Assembly: GCA_963738135.1 (NCBI GenBank)
Contig: CAVTVK010000002.1
Coordinates: 1 to 64,000 of the forward strand
Reading direction: 5' to 3'
Source: Bog-473 sp963738135
GTDB taxonomy: Bacteria > Actinomycetota > Acidimicrobiia > Acidimicrobiales > RAAP-2
Length of the DNA: 64,000 nt
Shown: in pieces, positions 47,812 to 56,344 of the stretch
How the letters are laid out: each line of letters opens with the position of its first letter
Numbering within the stretch: the stretch's first letter is position 1
The notes under the pieces: model-generated
Told to the model about the DNA's origin: nothing
Database searches by the model: none
Seen by the model: only the letters and a program-made list of their open reading frames with translations
Made by a program: the position numbers and the translations under genes

Positions 47812-49083
47812 TCACGATCGAGGAGAAGGACTAACTCCTCTCGGCCCTTCGCCCGCCGCGCCCCGACCAGAGCGTCGGGCCCGCTCCGTCACCCTGGTCC
47901 AAAGCGGCGAAGGGCGCGACACCATGACCCGGCCCGTCGGGCCGACGATGCGCAGCTCCGCATTGGCGTCCCCGCTCATGGTCCAGCCCTTCGAATGCAC
48001 CAGATGGTGGTGGTGCACACACAAGAGGGCCAGGTTCTCGAGGTCGCTGCGCCCCCCGGGTTTCCAGGCCACGACGTGGTGCACGTTGGCGAAGGTCACG
48101 TTGGCACAGCCCGGGAAGCGGCAATGGCGGTCCCGGCGCATCACCTCGCGCCGCTGGGCGTCGCTCGGGCTGCGCCGGGCCCGGCCCTCGTACATGGTGT
48201 GGCCCACGTCGTCGTCGACGGCGATGACGACGGTGGCGTCACAGGCGATCTTTTGCACCGTGGTGACATCGATCAGGCCGTCGCGTTCGAGCTCACCGGC
48301 CAGCGCGGAAGGCTCGACGGCGTCGTCGACGAGAGCGTCGAGGGGGACGTGGACCACCACGACGTGCGGGCTCGCCGTCGGGGCCGATCCCGACGGACCC
48401 GACGCCGCAGAGCCGATGAGCCCCATGAACCCGTCGCAGAGGCGCTGGTCCCAGCGGGTCTCACCGTCAGCGGGGATCTCGCGGGCCCGGGCCTCGAGAC
48501 AGGCCCTGGTCTGGGCGTAGGACTCGGCGGGCAGCTGGGCCGTCACGGTGCGAAAGGTGTCGTTGCAGCGCACGAAGCGCCGTTCGTGCTGCTCGGCCGA
48601 GCTGAGCGCCCGGGGAGCACCGGACCCGCCCGAGCGGGCACTGGTGGCGGCCACCTCGACCAGTTCGCGCACCGAGAGCTCTTGAGCCCGCTCGCACAAA
48701 TGGCGGTCGCTCTCGGGGGTGGCCACCTCGGCCAGGGCCCGCACCTTGTCCAAGGACACCTCGCCCTCGCACAACGCACCCACGAGGTGGGGCAGGTCCC
48801 AGGCCACCTCACCCAGGTGGCTCAGTGAGCGCGCCGTGGCCAACGAGACCCCGAAGCGCTCGCTCACCCAGTGCTGGGTCGACGTCGCCCCCGTCTCGCG
48901 AAAGGACTGGGAGCGCTCGACTTCGCCCAAGAGCACCACGATCTCGCCTTCGGTGGCCGCCTTGGCGGCAAAGAGCTCTTCGAGGCGCGCCGTCCGCTCC
49001 TCGTTCGACAAGGCGGCGGCCGCACTGATGACGGCGGCACCGGTGACCGGGGCGACGTCAGAAGATGTCTCGACCATCGACAC
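47812..49083 (-). CDS. DUF222 / HNH endonuclease domain protein
   Basis: 423 residues, intact. The N-terminal DUF222 region (LLGEVERSQSFRETGAT, then WVSERFGVSLATARSLSHLG and EVSLDKVRALAEVATPESD) is common in actinobacterial multicopy HNH proteins. The C-terminal HNH nuclease reads RREVMRRDRHCRFPGCANVT, NVHHVVAWKPGGRSDLENL and LLCVHHHHLVHSKGW, with the Cys pair and His ligands intact. Many such genes act as mobile or selfish elements, and the host function is unknown. Start GTG 49083 or ATG 49077. An inverted repeat GAGGAG/CTCCTC (47820-47840) sits at its 3' end. Confidence 0.88.
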   Translation of the reverse strand: MSMVETSSDVAPVTGAAVISAAAALSNEERTARLEELFAAKAATEGEIVVLLGEVERSQSFRETGATSTQHWVSERFGVSLATARSLSHLGEVAWDLPHLVGALCEGEVSLDKVRALAEVATPESDRHLCERAQELSVRELVEVAATSARSGGSGAPRALSSAEQHERRFVRCNDTFRTVTAQLPAESYAQTRACLEARAREIPADGETRWDQRLCDGFMGLIGSAASGPSGSAPTASPHVVVVHVPLDALVDDAVEPSALAGELERDGLIDVTTVQKIACDATVVIAVDDDVGHTMYEGRARRSPSDAQRREVMRRDRHCRFPGCANVTFANVHHVVAWKPGGRSDLENLALLCVHHHHLVHSKGWTMSGDANAELRIVGPTGRVMVSRPSPLWTRVTERARRSGRGAAGEGPRGVSPSPRS

Positions 49084-49128
49084 GAGAACGGTCCCGGCCG
49101 CCGGTGCGGAGCGCGCCGAATCGAGCGG

Positions 49129-49875
49129 TCAGATGATTCGCACGCCCTCGGAGAACTGACCGAGCACACCGCGGTCACCGTCGATGGTCAGGGCCTCCTC
49201 GCCGGCGCGGTTCCACAGGGCCAGGTAGAGGTCGCCGGCGGTTGCGCTGACCGTGCACGCCGCCGCGCCGATGTCGTCGCGCTCGGTCGTGGGCGCGGCT
49301 GTCACGCCCTCCGTGTCCAGTCGCAACAGCCACGAGGCATCGACATCGGTGCAGCGCACCGCCAGGGTGGTCGGTGGGTCGGCGCGCAGCTTGGTCCTGC
49401 GCCGCGGGACGAACAGGGTCAGCAGCTCGTCGATCCCGTCGGCGGCGAACAGCGGGTCGAAGGCGGTCAGCTCGGTGTGGACGGCCATTTCGGTGTCGAC
49501 CCGGTGCATGGCCGTCTCGTGAGCCTGGCGGCGGGCCCACATGGCGCGGGGCGACGGGGCGGGCAGGAAGGTCCAGCACTGCAGGTCGTCCGGTGCGGCT
49601 TCCAGTGCCGCCACGAGATCCGTGCAGCCCCGCCCGAGCCAGTCGGCCAGGTCGTCCGCGATCACGTCGTTCAGCTCGGCGTTCGAGGGCTCGGTCCGTT
49701 CGGTCGTGACGTAGCTCAGCGCCCAGCGGTGCACGGCCCCCATGTGCAGGACGAGGTCGCGCACGGTCCATTCGGGGCAGGAGGGCACGCCAGCATGGAG
49801 GTCGGCCACTTCGGCGGCAGCGGCCATCCGCTCGCCCTCGTTCCGCAGCGCGTCGATGTGGGCGGCGATCTCCAC
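49129..49875 (-). CDS. Maleylpyruvate isomerase-family (DinB-like, mycothiol-type) protein
   Basis: 248 residues, intact. The N-terminal four-helix DinB-like domain has VPSCPEWTVRDLVLHMGAVH and the metal His in ARRQAHETAMHRVDTEMAV, followed by a C-terminal SCP-2-like domain (LAVRCTDVDASWLLRLD, TVSATAGDLYLALWNRA). This layout is that of mycothiol-dependent maleylpyruvate isomerases and related thiol transferases common in actinobacteria. The substrate cannot be inferred. The stop lies 45 bases after the HNH start on the same strand; it is preceded by FKBP on the same strand. Confidence 0.87.
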   Translation of the reverse strand: MEIAAHIDALRNEGERMAAAAEVADLHAGVPSCPEWTVRDLVLHMGAVHRWALSYVTTERTEPSNAELNDVIADDLADWLGRGCTDLVAALEAAPDDLQCWTFLPAPSPRAMWARRQAHETAMHRVDTEMAVHTELTAFDPLFAADGIDELLTLFVPRRRTKLRADPPTTLAVRCTDVDASWLLRLDTEGVTAAPTTERDDIGAAACTVSATAGDLYLALWNRAGEEALTIDGDRGVLGQFSEGVRII

Positions 49876-49885
49876 CGGTCGATCG

Positions 49886-50494
49886 CTAGCCGACGCTCAG
49901 GAGGTCGATGACGAAGACGAGCGTGTCGTTCGCCGCGATGCCCTGCGCGCCCGGGGGGGCGGTGGGCCCGTAGCCGAGATTCGGCGGGATGATCAGCTCA
50001 CGCCGGCCGCCGACGTGCATGCCGACGACACCCTTGTCCCACCCGGGAATGACGTGGCCCTCGCCGAGCACGAAGGTGAAGGGCTGGCTCGTCCACGAGG
50101 ACTGGATCACCTTCCCCGCCGAGTAGGTCGCCAGCACGTACTGCACGGTGACCTGATCGCCCGGCGCCGCCTCCCTGCCGGAGCCCGTGATGAGGTCGGC
50201 GCTCTCGAGGCTGGTGGGCGGCGCGCTGGAGGGGACCTTCACGGTGGGCGCCTGCCCGGCGGTGCCCGCAGGCGAGAGGTCGGCGGCGGGGATGGGGAGG
50301 GTCGCGTGCAGGGGGTTGGCGGCCGGAGCCGTGGTCGGGGTCGAGTCGGCGTGGCCGGCAGTGGTCGGCGACCCCTTGGCCGCGCTCGACGAGTCGGACG
50401 GCGATGAGCTGCAGGCGGCCAGGCCCAGCGCGCCGGCGCCGGCCAGGGTGATGACCGCGAGGGCACGGCGATGCGAGTTGAAGGGGAGAGGCAT
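49886..50494 (-). CDS. Lipoprotein FKBP-type peptidyl-prolyl isomerase
   Basis: 202 residues, intact from ATG 50494. A signal peptide (RRALAVITLAGAGALGL) ends in the lipobox LAAC, so the mature protein is a lipoprotein starting at Cys28. A Ser/Thr/Ala-rich linker (residues 29-80) leads to the FKBP domain: GDQVTVQYVLATYSAGKVIQ, then SQPFTFVLGEGHVIPGWDKG, GMHVGGRRELIIPPNLGYG and NDTLVFVIDLLSVG. It would catalyse prolyl isomerisation of exported proteins outside the membrane. It is divergent from ffh. Confidence 0.94.
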   Translation of the reverse strand: MPLPFNSHRRALAVITLAGAGALGLAACSSSPSDSSSAAKGSPTTAGHADSTPTTAPAANPLHATLPIPAADLSPAGTAGQAPTVKVPSSAPPTSLESADLITGSGREAAPGDQVTVQYVLATYSAGKVIQSSWTSQPFTFVLGEGHVIPGWDKGVVGMHVGGRRELIIPPNLGYGPTAPPGAQGIAANDTLVFVIDLLSVG

Positions 50495-50662
50495 GGGCCG
50501 AGACGGTACTCCTTGCCCCCGGGGTCGCAGCGGCAGGTCGGGAGGGGTCGGGTCCCCGCCGGAACCGGTCGACACGGCGAGGCCCGGTCGGCTCCAAAAT
50601 CGGAGTCGTTGCGGCGGACGTGCCGGCAGCGATTCACCGGAGCGGCACTAACGTGAGTGACC

Positions 50663-52222
50663 ATGTTCGACGCTCTCTCCGACCGCCTGGAGCGGATCTC
50701 CACCCGCCTGCGGGGCAAGGGGCGAATCAGCGACGAGGATCTCGACGAGGCGCTCAAGGAGATCCGGACGGCCCTGCTGGAGGCCGACGTCGAGCTCGGG
50801 GTGGCCCGCCGGTTCTGCGACGGCATCCGGCTGCGGGTCAGCACGGAGGCCCTCTCGAAGAGCCTGACTCCCGGACAGCAGGTCGTCCGGGCCGTGCACG
50901 AGGAGCTCATCGGCGTGCTCGGAGGCGAGTCGCTCAAGCTCACCTACGCCTCGCGGCCGCCCACCGTCGTGCTCATGGCCGGGCTGCAGGGTTCCGGCAA
51001 GACCACCACCTCGGCCAAGCTCGCGCTCTGGTGGAAGCAGCAGGGCCGCAACCCGCTCCTGGTGGGCGCCGACCTGCAGCGTCCCGCCGCCGTGGAGCAG
51101 CTGCGGGTGCTCGGCGAGCAGGCCGGAGTGACGGTCTTCAGCGAGCCCACCGACCCGGTGTCGTGCGCCAAGGCCGGGCTGGAGGAGGCACGCCGGCTCG
51201 GGCGTGACATCTGCATCATCGACACCGCCGGCCGGTTGACGATCGACGCGGAGCTCATGGAGCAGATCCGGGACATCTCGGGCGCGACCCAGCCGCACTA
51301 CACGTTCCTGGTCATCGACGCCATGATCGGGCAGGACGCGGTCGCCACCGCCAAGGCGTTCCACGACACGCTCGAGCTGAGCGGCGTCATCCTGACCAAG
51401 CTCGACGGCGACGCCCGCGGTGGCGCCGCCCTGTCGGTCAAGGGGGTCGTGGGCAAGCCGATCGCGTTCGCCAGCACCGGCGAGCGACTGGCCGACTTCG
51501 ATCTGTTCCACCCGGACCGCATGGCCGACCGGATTCTGGGGATGGGCGACGTGCTCAGCCTCATCGAGCAGGCCGAGCGCACCATGGACACCGACGAGGT
51601 GACCAAGAGCGCCACCCGCCTCATGCAGGGCCAGTTCACCCTCGACGATTTCCTGTCCCAGCTCCGCCAGGTCAAGAAGATGGGGTCGCTGGGCGGCCTC
51701 ATGCGCCTGATGCCGGGCATGTCCAAGGAGATGCGGCAGGCCGCCGGGCAGATCGACGACGGGGAAGTGGCCAAGGTCGAGGCGATCGTCTGCTCCATGA
51801 CGCCGGCCGAGCGCAACGACACCGCCCTCCTGGACGGCTCGCGCCGGAGCCGTGTGGCCCGCGGCTCGGGCACCTCGATTCAGGACGTCAACTCCCTCCT
51901 CAAGCAGTTCAAGGAGATGCAGAAGATGATGAAGGGGATGGCCTCGGGCAACGTGCCCAACATCCCCGGCATGCCGAACATGGCCGGCATGAGCGGCCGG
52001 GCCGCCCGCAAGCTGGCCCAGCAGGGGGCCGCCGGCCTGCCCGAAGCCCCGGCCGGAGCGGACTTCGACATGCTGTCCCAACTCATGGAGGGGGGCGGTG
52101 AGCTGCCCCCGGGCTTCCCCGGGCTGCCCGCTGCGGCCCCCGCCCGGCCCGTGGTCAGCGGCAACAAAGGCACCAAGAAGAAGAAGAAAGGTGGCCGGGT
52201 CACGCCGCCGAAAGGCCGGTAG
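50663..52222 (+). CDS. ffh: Signal recognition particle protein Ffh
   Basis: 519 residues, intact. The N domain (MFDALSDRLERISTRLRGKG) is followed by the GTPase: G1 GLQGSGKTTTSAKLA, DLQRPAAVEQL, DTAGRLTIDAELMEQI, TKLDGDARGGAALS and GTGERLADFDLFHPDR-like STGERLADFDLF. The M domain has DFLSQLRQVKKMGSLGGLM and LDGSRRSRVARGSGTSIQDV, with a Met/Gly/Pro-rich C-terminus (GMPNMAGMSG) and a Lys-rich end. Ffh binds signal sequences and 4.5S RNA and delivers ribosomes to FtsY. ATG 50663 is preferred over GTG 50657. I did not find the 4.5S RNA gene here. Confidence 0.97.
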   Translation: MFDALSDRLERISTRLRGKGRISDEDLDEALKEIRTALLEADVELGVARRFCDGIRLRVSTEALSKSLTPGQQVVRAVHEELIGVLGGESLKLTYASRPPTVVLMAGLQGSGKTTTSAKLALWWKQQGRNPLLVGADLQRPAAVEQLRVLGEQAGVTVFSEPTDPVSCAKAGLEEARRLGRDICIIDTAGRLTIDAELMEQIRDISGATQPHYTFLVIDAMIGQDAVATAKAFHDTLELSGVILTKLDGDARGGAALSVKGVVGKPIAFASTGERLADFDLFHPDRMADRILGMGDVLSLIEQAERTMDTDEVTKSATRLMQGQFTLDDFLSQLRQVKKMGSLGGLMRLMPGMSKEMRQAAGQIDDGEVAKVEAIVCSMTPAERNDTALLDGSRRSRVARGSGTSIQDVNSLLKQFKEMQKMMKGMASGNVPNIPGMPNMAGMSGRAARKLAQQGAAGLPEAPAGADFDMLSQLMEGGGELPPGFPGLPAAAPARPVVSGNKGTKKKKKGGRVTPPKGR

Positions 52223-52280
52223 CCCCGCCATCTGCCAGAATGGACGGCCAAGACGTCCAGATCAGTGGAGGATTCAGTCC

Positions 52281-52565
52281 GTGGCCGTAAAGCTCCGCCT
52301 CGTGCGGATGGGTAAGAAGAAGCAGCCGACCTACCGGGTCGTGGCCGCCGACAGCCGGTCGCCGCGTGACGGCCGGTTCCTCGAGATCGTGGGCACCTAC
52401 GCGCCCCGGGGCTCGTCGACCGCCGAGCCGGATGCCGTTATCAACATCGATAACGCCAAGGCGGTGAAGTGGCTGGTGAACGGCGCCCAGCCCACGGAGC
52501 GGGTGGAGCGCATCCTCAAGACCTCCGGCGCTTGGGACGAGTTCGCGGCGGCGAGGGCCAAGTGA
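52281..52565 (+). CDS. rpsP: 30S ribosomal protein S16
   Basis: 94 residues, intact. VAVKLRLVRMGKKKQPTYRV at the start and SRSPRDGRFLEIVGTYAP are S16 hallmarks; AVKWLVNGAQPTERVERILK follows. GTG 52281 has GGAGG nine bases upstream. It heads the conserved rpsP-KH-rimM-trmD-rplS operon, in which each junction overlaps or nearly so. Its stop overlaps the KH gene start (GTGA). Confidence 0.96.
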   Translation: MAVKLRLVRMGKKKQPTYRVVAADSRSPRDGRFLEIVGTYAPRGSSTAEPDAVINIDNAKAVKWLVNGAQPTERVERILKTSGAWDEFAAARAK

Positions 52566-52912
52566 CCGACCTGTACGAAGCGGGAGACATCAACCAGTCC
52601 GATGACGTCGACGACGAGGTCGATGACGTCGACGACGCCGACGAGGGCAACGAGATCGGTGACGAGGACGGCGGCACGGCGTTGGCGGTGCTGACGTATC
52701 TCGCCCGCTCGCTGTCCAACGACCCCGAGTCGGTGGTGATCGAGACCGAGGAGCGCCGCGGCGGGCTGCGCCTCAACCTGCACGTGGCCCCTGACGACAT
52801 GGGCCGGGTGATCGGTCGACGTGGTCGCACGGCCCAGGCCATCCGGACACTGGTCAACGTGGCGGGCGCCAAGGACGGCATTTCGGCCAGCGTGGACATC
52901 GTCGACGACTGA
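52562..52912 (+). CDS. KH-domain RNA-binding protein (KhpA-like) with acidic N-terminus
   Basis: 116 residues, intact. A Asp/Glu-rich head of about 40 residues (SDDVDDEVDDVDDADEGNE) precedes the KH-like domain: ALAVLTYLARSLSNDPESV, then LHVAPDDMGRVIGRRGRTAQ and AIRTLVNVAG. The GRVIGRRGRTA loop is the GxxG RNA-binding motif. KhpA-type proteins bind small RNAs and affect division. The acidic extension is longer than in most KhpA proteins, which are around 75-80 residues. It lies between rpsP and rimM, the standard position. Confidence 0.92.
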   Translation: MTDLYEAGDINQSDDVDDEVDDVDDADEGNEIGDEDGGTALAVLTYLARSLSNDPESVVIETEERRGGLRLNLHVAPDDMGRVIGRRGRTAQAIRTLVNVAGAKDGISASVDIVDD

Positions 52913-52913
52913 T

Positions 52914-53381
52914 CTGCTCAAAGTCGGCCGGGTCACCAAGGCCCACGGTCTACGCGGCGAGGTGGTCGTCCAACTGTGGACCGACCAGACCCAGCGGGTC
53001 GACCCTGGAACGGAGCTGACCTCAGTCCGCGGCCCCCTCACCGTGGTCTGGTCGAAGCCCTTCGGCACGGACCGCTACATCGTGCAGTTCGAGGGCGTGT
53101 TCGACCGCAGCGCGGCCGACAGCCTGCGTGGTGTCGAACTCGAGGCCGAGCCGCTCGACGACGTGCCGGACGTGCTGTGGGTGCACGACCTGGTCGGTGC
53201 CACGGTGCGGGACGCCGCCGGGACCACGCTCGGCATCGTGGGGTCGGTCGAGGCGAATCCGGCGAGCGACCTCATGGTGCTCGAGTCCGGCGGGCTGATC
53301 CCGGTCCGCTTCGTCACCGCCCACGACCCCGCGGCGCAGACGGTCGACGTGGACATCCCCGAGGGCCTGCTCGACCTGTGA
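52914..53381 (+). CDS. rimM: Ribosome maturation factor RimM, start unclear
   Basis: About 156 residues. LLKVGRVTKAHGLRGEVVVQ is the RimM N-terminus; GVFDRSAADSLRGVELEAE and LWVHDLVGATVRDAAGTTLG lead into the PRC-barrel half. RimM helps assemble the 30S head with S19. No ATG, GTG or TTG lies at the expected start, directly after the KH stop (52912). CTG 52914 is the nearest in-frame candidate, or one base pair was lost and the true start is missing. The stop overlaps trmD (GTGA). Confidence 0.85.
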   Translation: MLKVGRVTKAHGLRGEVVVQLWTDQTQRVDPGTELTSVRGPLTVVWSKPFGTDRYIVQFEGVFDRSAADSLRGVELEAEPLDDVPDVLWVHDLVGATVRDAAGTTLGIVGSVEANPASDLMVLESGGLIPVRFVTAHDPAAQTVDVDIPEGLLDL

Positions 53382-54143
53382 GGATCGACGTCTTCACACT
53401 CTTCCCCGACGCGGTGTCGACCTACTGCGGGACGTCCATCCTGGGTCGGGCCGCGGCGGCCGGCACGATCGACGTGCGTGTCCACGACCTGCGCGACGGT
53501 GCGGACGACGCCCGGCGCTCGGTCGACGACAGCCCCTTCGGCGGGGGAGCAGGCATGGTGCTGACGCCGGAGCCCGATCTTCCGCTGCGTGGAGTCGGTG
53601 CCGGACCTGCCGCGGCCGCTCTTCCTCCTGGCGCCCGGCGGCCGACCCTTCGATCAGGCCGTGGCGGCGGAGTTGGCCGGCCGTGACGCCGGCGGGTTCT
53701 CCCTGTTGTGCGGCCGCTACGAGGGGGTCGACCAGCGGGTCGCCGACCACCTGGTGGACGGCGAGCTGTCCGTGGGCGACTACGTGCTGGCCGGCGGGGA
53801 GCTGGCTGCCCTGGTCGTGGTCGAGGCCGTGGCCCGCCTCCTGCCCGACGTGCTGGGGAACGAGGACTCCGCCCGGGACGAGAGCTTCACGGAGGGGCTG
53901 CTCGAGTACCCCCAGTACACGCGGCCGGCGGAGTTCCGGGGGTGGTCCGTGCCCGAGGTGCTCCGGTCGGGAGACCACGGAGCGGTCGCCGCCTGGCGCC
54001 GCTCGCAGGCGCTGCTGCGGACGGCCGAACGCCGACCGGACCTGATCGAGCGCCTGGTCAGGGCCTCGGCGCTCAGCGCCAGCGACGTGCAGGCCCTGTC
54101 CGAGCACGGCTACGATGTTCCGTCCGGCACTGAGCCGGAGTGA
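53378..54143 (+). CDS. trmD: tRNA (guanine37-N1)-methyltransferase, one frameshift
   Basis: About 254 residues. The first half reads VRIDVFTLFPDAVSTYCGTS, DDSPFGGGAGMVLTPEP. A single extra G near 53577 breaks the frame; without it the sequence becomes TPEPIFRCVESVPDLPRPLF. The trefoil-knot SAM site follows: FSLLCGRYEGVDQRVADHLV, then ELSVGDYVLAGGELAALVVV. The C-terminus has LLEYPQYTRPAEFRGWSVPE. TrmD makes m1G37 in tRNAs and prevents +1 frameshifting. GTG 53378 overlaps the rimM stop. Confidence 0.92.
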
Positions 54144-54159
54144 CCGAAGGACGCCTCTC

Positions 54160-54591
54160 ATGCACCCCACCGAAACGATCGATCGCGACAGCCTGCGCGA
54201 CGACATCCCCGACTTCCGCCCCGGCGACACCGTCAAGGTCCACGTGCGGGTCGTGGAGGGCAACCGGGAGCGGGTGCAGGTCTTCCAGGGCGCGGTCATG
54301 CGGCGCCAGGGCGGCGGCGTGCAGGAGACCTTCACCGTGCGCAAGGTGAGCTTCGGCGTCGGCGTCGAGCGGACCTTCCCGGTGCACTCGCCGACGATCG
54401 CCAAGATCGAGGTCACCACGCTGGGTGACGTCCGCCGGGCCAAGCTGTACTACCTGCGTGACCGGCACGGGAAGGCCGCCAAGATCAAGGAGCGCCGTAT
54501 TCCCCGTGGCAAGGCCGTGGCGGACGTGGTGGTCGACGTGGAGGACACTGTCGAGGATGTCGATGTCGTCGAGGAGGAAGCGGACGAGTAG
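54160..54591 (+). CDS. rplS: 50S ribosomal protein L19
   Basis: 143 residues, intact. It carries DIPDFRPGDTVKVHVRVVEG, NRERVQVFQGAVMRRQGGGV, ETFTVRKVSFGVGVERTFPV and VTTLGDVRRAKLYYLRDRHG, all L19 hallmarks. The last 25 residues form an acidic tail (VEDTVEDVDVVEEEADE) absent from most L19 proteins. AAGGA lies nine bases before ATG 54160. It ends the rpsP operon; the gene 12 bases downstream is DUF2469 rather than lepB. Confidence 0.96.
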   Translation: MHPTETIDRDSLRDDIPDFRPGDTVKVHVRVVEGNRERVQVFQGAVMRRQGGGVQETFTVRKVSFGVGVERTFPVHSPTIAKIEVTTLGDVRRAKLYYLRDRHGKAAKIKERRIPRGKAVADVVVDVEDTVEDVDVVEEEADE

Positions 54592-54603
54592 GGCGGTCGC
54601 AGC

Positions 54604-54897
54604 GTGAGCGAGGAAGACCTCGAACGCTACGAATCCGAGATCGAGCTCGGGCTCGTCCAGGAGTACAGGGCCGTCCTTCCGGTCTTCACCTACGTCATCG
54701 AGACCGAGCGCCGGTTCTATCTGGCCAACGAGGTCTCGTTGACGGTGCGGTCCGACACGACGCCGGCCTGCATAGAGCTCGAGATCCGGGACGCCTGGGT
54801 GTGGGACATGTACCGCCCGGCACGCTTCGTCCCCGAGGTGCGCGTCGTCACCTTCCGTGACGTGAACATCGAGCGGCTGCCCGAACAGGAGCTCTGA
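54604..54897 (+). CDS. DUF2469 family protein
   Basis: 97 residues, intact. MSEEDLERYESEIELGLVQE, EYRAVLPVFTYVIETERRFY and LEIRDAWVWDMYRPARFVPE, then VVTFRDVNIERL, match DUF2469, a short actinobacterial family of unknown role. It normally stands between rnhB and yraN. GTG 54604 follows the rplS stop by 12 bases. The end is 39 bases before yraN. Confidence 0.9.
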   Translation: MSEEDLERYESEIELGLVQEYRAVLPVFTYVIETERRFYLANEVSLTVRSDTTPACIELEIRDAWVWDMYRPARFVPEVRVVTFRDVNIERLPEQEL

Positions 54898-54936
54898 CCC
54901 GGGTCCGGGAGGACGCGGAAGCGACCGTTCTCCCCC

Positions 54937-55290
54937 GTGGGGCAGGGCGAAGAGCACAACGGGGCGTTGGGCGGGTTCGGGGAGAGGCTCGCCGCCGCGC
55001 ACTACCGGGCGCAGGGCTACGCGGTGCTGGAGCGGAACTGGCGCTGCCGGGCGGGCGAAATCGATCTGCTCTGCGCCCGCGGCACGACCCTGGTCGTGTG
55101 CGAGGTCAAGGCTCGGACCGGTTCGGTACACGGCCATCCATTCGAGGCCGTCACCCTGTCGAAGCAGCGCCGGCTGCGCCGCCTGGCCGCGGCGTACCTG
55201 CACCAGCAGGGGAGACGCTGGGAGGTGGTCCGCTTCGACGTCGTCGGCGTGCTGGAGGGGTCGATCGAGGTCGTCGAAGATGCGTTTTGA
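54937..55290 (+). CDS. UPF0102 (YraN) endonuclease-fold protein
   Basis: 117 residues, intact from GTG 54937. GFGERLAAAHYRAQGYAVLE, then NWRCRAGEIDLLCARGTTLV and VCEVKARTG, show the PD-(D/E)xK-like core of YraN (E...GEIDL...EVKAR). The C-terminal part reads KQRRLRRLAAAYLHQQ. It is a Holliday-junction-resolvase-like fold with unclear activity. It is usually followed by comM and dprA; here a 5.4 kb insert separates them. Confidence 0.93.
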   Translation: MGQGEEHNGALGGFGERLAAAHYRAQGYAVLERNWRCRAGEIDLLCARGTTLVVCEVKARTGSVHGHPFEAVTLSKQRRLRRLAAAYLHQQGRRWEVVRFDVVGVLEGSIEVVEDAF

Positions 55291-55302
55291 GGCACCGCGG
55301 CA

Positions 55303-55308
55303 TAGGGT
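55303..55308 (+). promoter_or_regulatory. -10 element TAGGGT for the enoyl-CoA hydratase gene
   Basis: TAGGGT is eight bases before ATG 55317, within the 26-base gap after yraN, again fitting a leaderless start. Confidence 0.5.
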
Positions 55309-55316
55309 CCCTTGTC

Positions 55317-56099
55317 ATGGAGACACTGATCGTCGAGCGCAAGGACGGTGTCGTGACCGTCACGATGAACCGTCCCGAGCGCAAGAACGCCGCCAACGGC
55401 AAGATGCTGACCGAGCTGCGCGCCATTTTCGAGGAGGTGGAGGACACCCCCGACGACAGGGTGATGGTGTTGACCGGAGCGGGGGGCGCCTTCTGCTCGG
55501 GGGCCGACCTCTCGGACCCCAGCGGCCCGGCCACCGACCCCACCCGTTCGGGCCTGTCGCGTATGCGGCGGCTCGGGGATGTGGCGCTGTCGTTGCACCA
55601 CATCTCGAAGCCCACGATCGCCAAGGTGGACGGCTTCGCGGTCGGCGCCGGCCTGTCGCTCGCTCTCGGCTGCGACCTCATCGTGTGCAGCGACAGGGCC
55701 AAGCTTTCGATGATCTTCGCCAAGCGGGGCCTGGCGCTCGACAACGGCGCCTCCTGGCTGCTGCCACGGCTGGTGGGGTTGGCTCGGGCCAAGGAGATCG
55801 CGCTCTTCGGGGGGATGTGGAGCGGAGAGGAGGCGGCGGCCATCGGCCTGGTCAACCGGGCACTGCCGGTCGACGAGCTCGACGCCTTCGTGGACAACTG
55901 GGCGACGACGCTTGCCGCCGGCCCACCCCTGGCGCTGTCGATGACGAAGACCCTGCTCCACGCCTCGTCCATGGCATCCATGGAGCAGGCGGTGGAGGAC
56001 GAGGCCCGCTGCCAAGCCCTGAACTTCTCGACCCGGGACACCCAGGAGGCACTGGCCGCTTTCGCCGAGAAGCGGGAGCCGCTGTACATCGGGCGCTAA
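55317..56099 (+). CDS. Enoyl-CoA hydratase/isomerase family protein
   Basis: 260 residues, intact. The crotonase fold motifs are VTMNRPERKNAANGKMLTEL, then GAGGAFCSGADLSDPSGPA (oxyanion hole), KPTIAKVDGFAVGAGLSLAL and GCDLIVCSDRAKLSMIFAKR. The catalytic Glu region reads FAKRGLALDNGASWLLPRLVG. It hydrates or isomerises acyl-CoA in beta-oxidation or degradation pathways. AMACR- and ACAD-like genes at 22-27 kb could share a pathway but are far away. The substrate is unknown. Confidence 0.93.
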   Translation: METLIVERKDGVVTVTMNRPERKNAANGKMLTELRAIFEEVEDTPDDRVMVLTGAGGAFCSGADLSDPSGPATDPTRSGLSRMRRLGDVALSLHHISKPTIAKVDGFAVGAGLSLALGCDLIVCSDRAKLSMIFAKRGLALDNGASWLLPRLVGLARAKEIALFGGMWSGEEAAAIGLVNRALPVDELDAFVDNWATTLAAGPPLALSMTKTLLHASSMASMEQAVEDEARCQALNFSTRDTQEALAAFAEKREPLYIGR

Positions 56100-56112
56100 T
56101 AGACTGCAATTT

Positions 56113-56325
56113 GTGCTCAATGGCGTCCAAGGCATGGTCGGAGACACCGCATTAGTGGTCAAGGCCATTGAGGGCGCACACCACCCCGGAAGAATCCGGG
56201 CCCGGGGTGAGGAGTGGCTCGCCATCCCCCTCGACCCCGACGCCACGATTCCCATCGGGACCGACGTCGTCGTCGCCGACGTCGAGCGAGGGTTGCTCGT
56301 CGTCTACGCCGCCGACAGCTATTAG
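56113..56325 (+). CDS. Short NfeD-like OB-fold protein
   Basis: 70 residues, intact. GMVGDTALVVKAIEGAHHPG, then GEEWLAIPLDPDATIPIGTD and VVVADVERGLLVVYA, match the soluble C-terminal OB-fold of NfeD. There is no membrane helix and no protease domain. NfeD proteins pair with SPFH proteins, as here: the SPFH gene starts 20 bases later. TAGACT (56100-56105) seven bases before GTG 56113 suggests a leaderless start. Confidence 0.85.
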   Translation: MLNGVQGMVGDTALVVKAIEGAHHPGRIRARGEEWLAIPLDPDATIPIGTDVVVADVERGLLVVYAADSY

Positions 56326-56344
56326 ACAGTAGAGAGGTACCCCT

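Noticed and set aside
47820..47840. Bidirectional terminator between the small membrane protein and the HNH gene
   Set aside because: GAGGAG/CTCCTC pairing exists but lies inside the HNH coding end, and the stem is only six pairs; not strong enough for a separate call.
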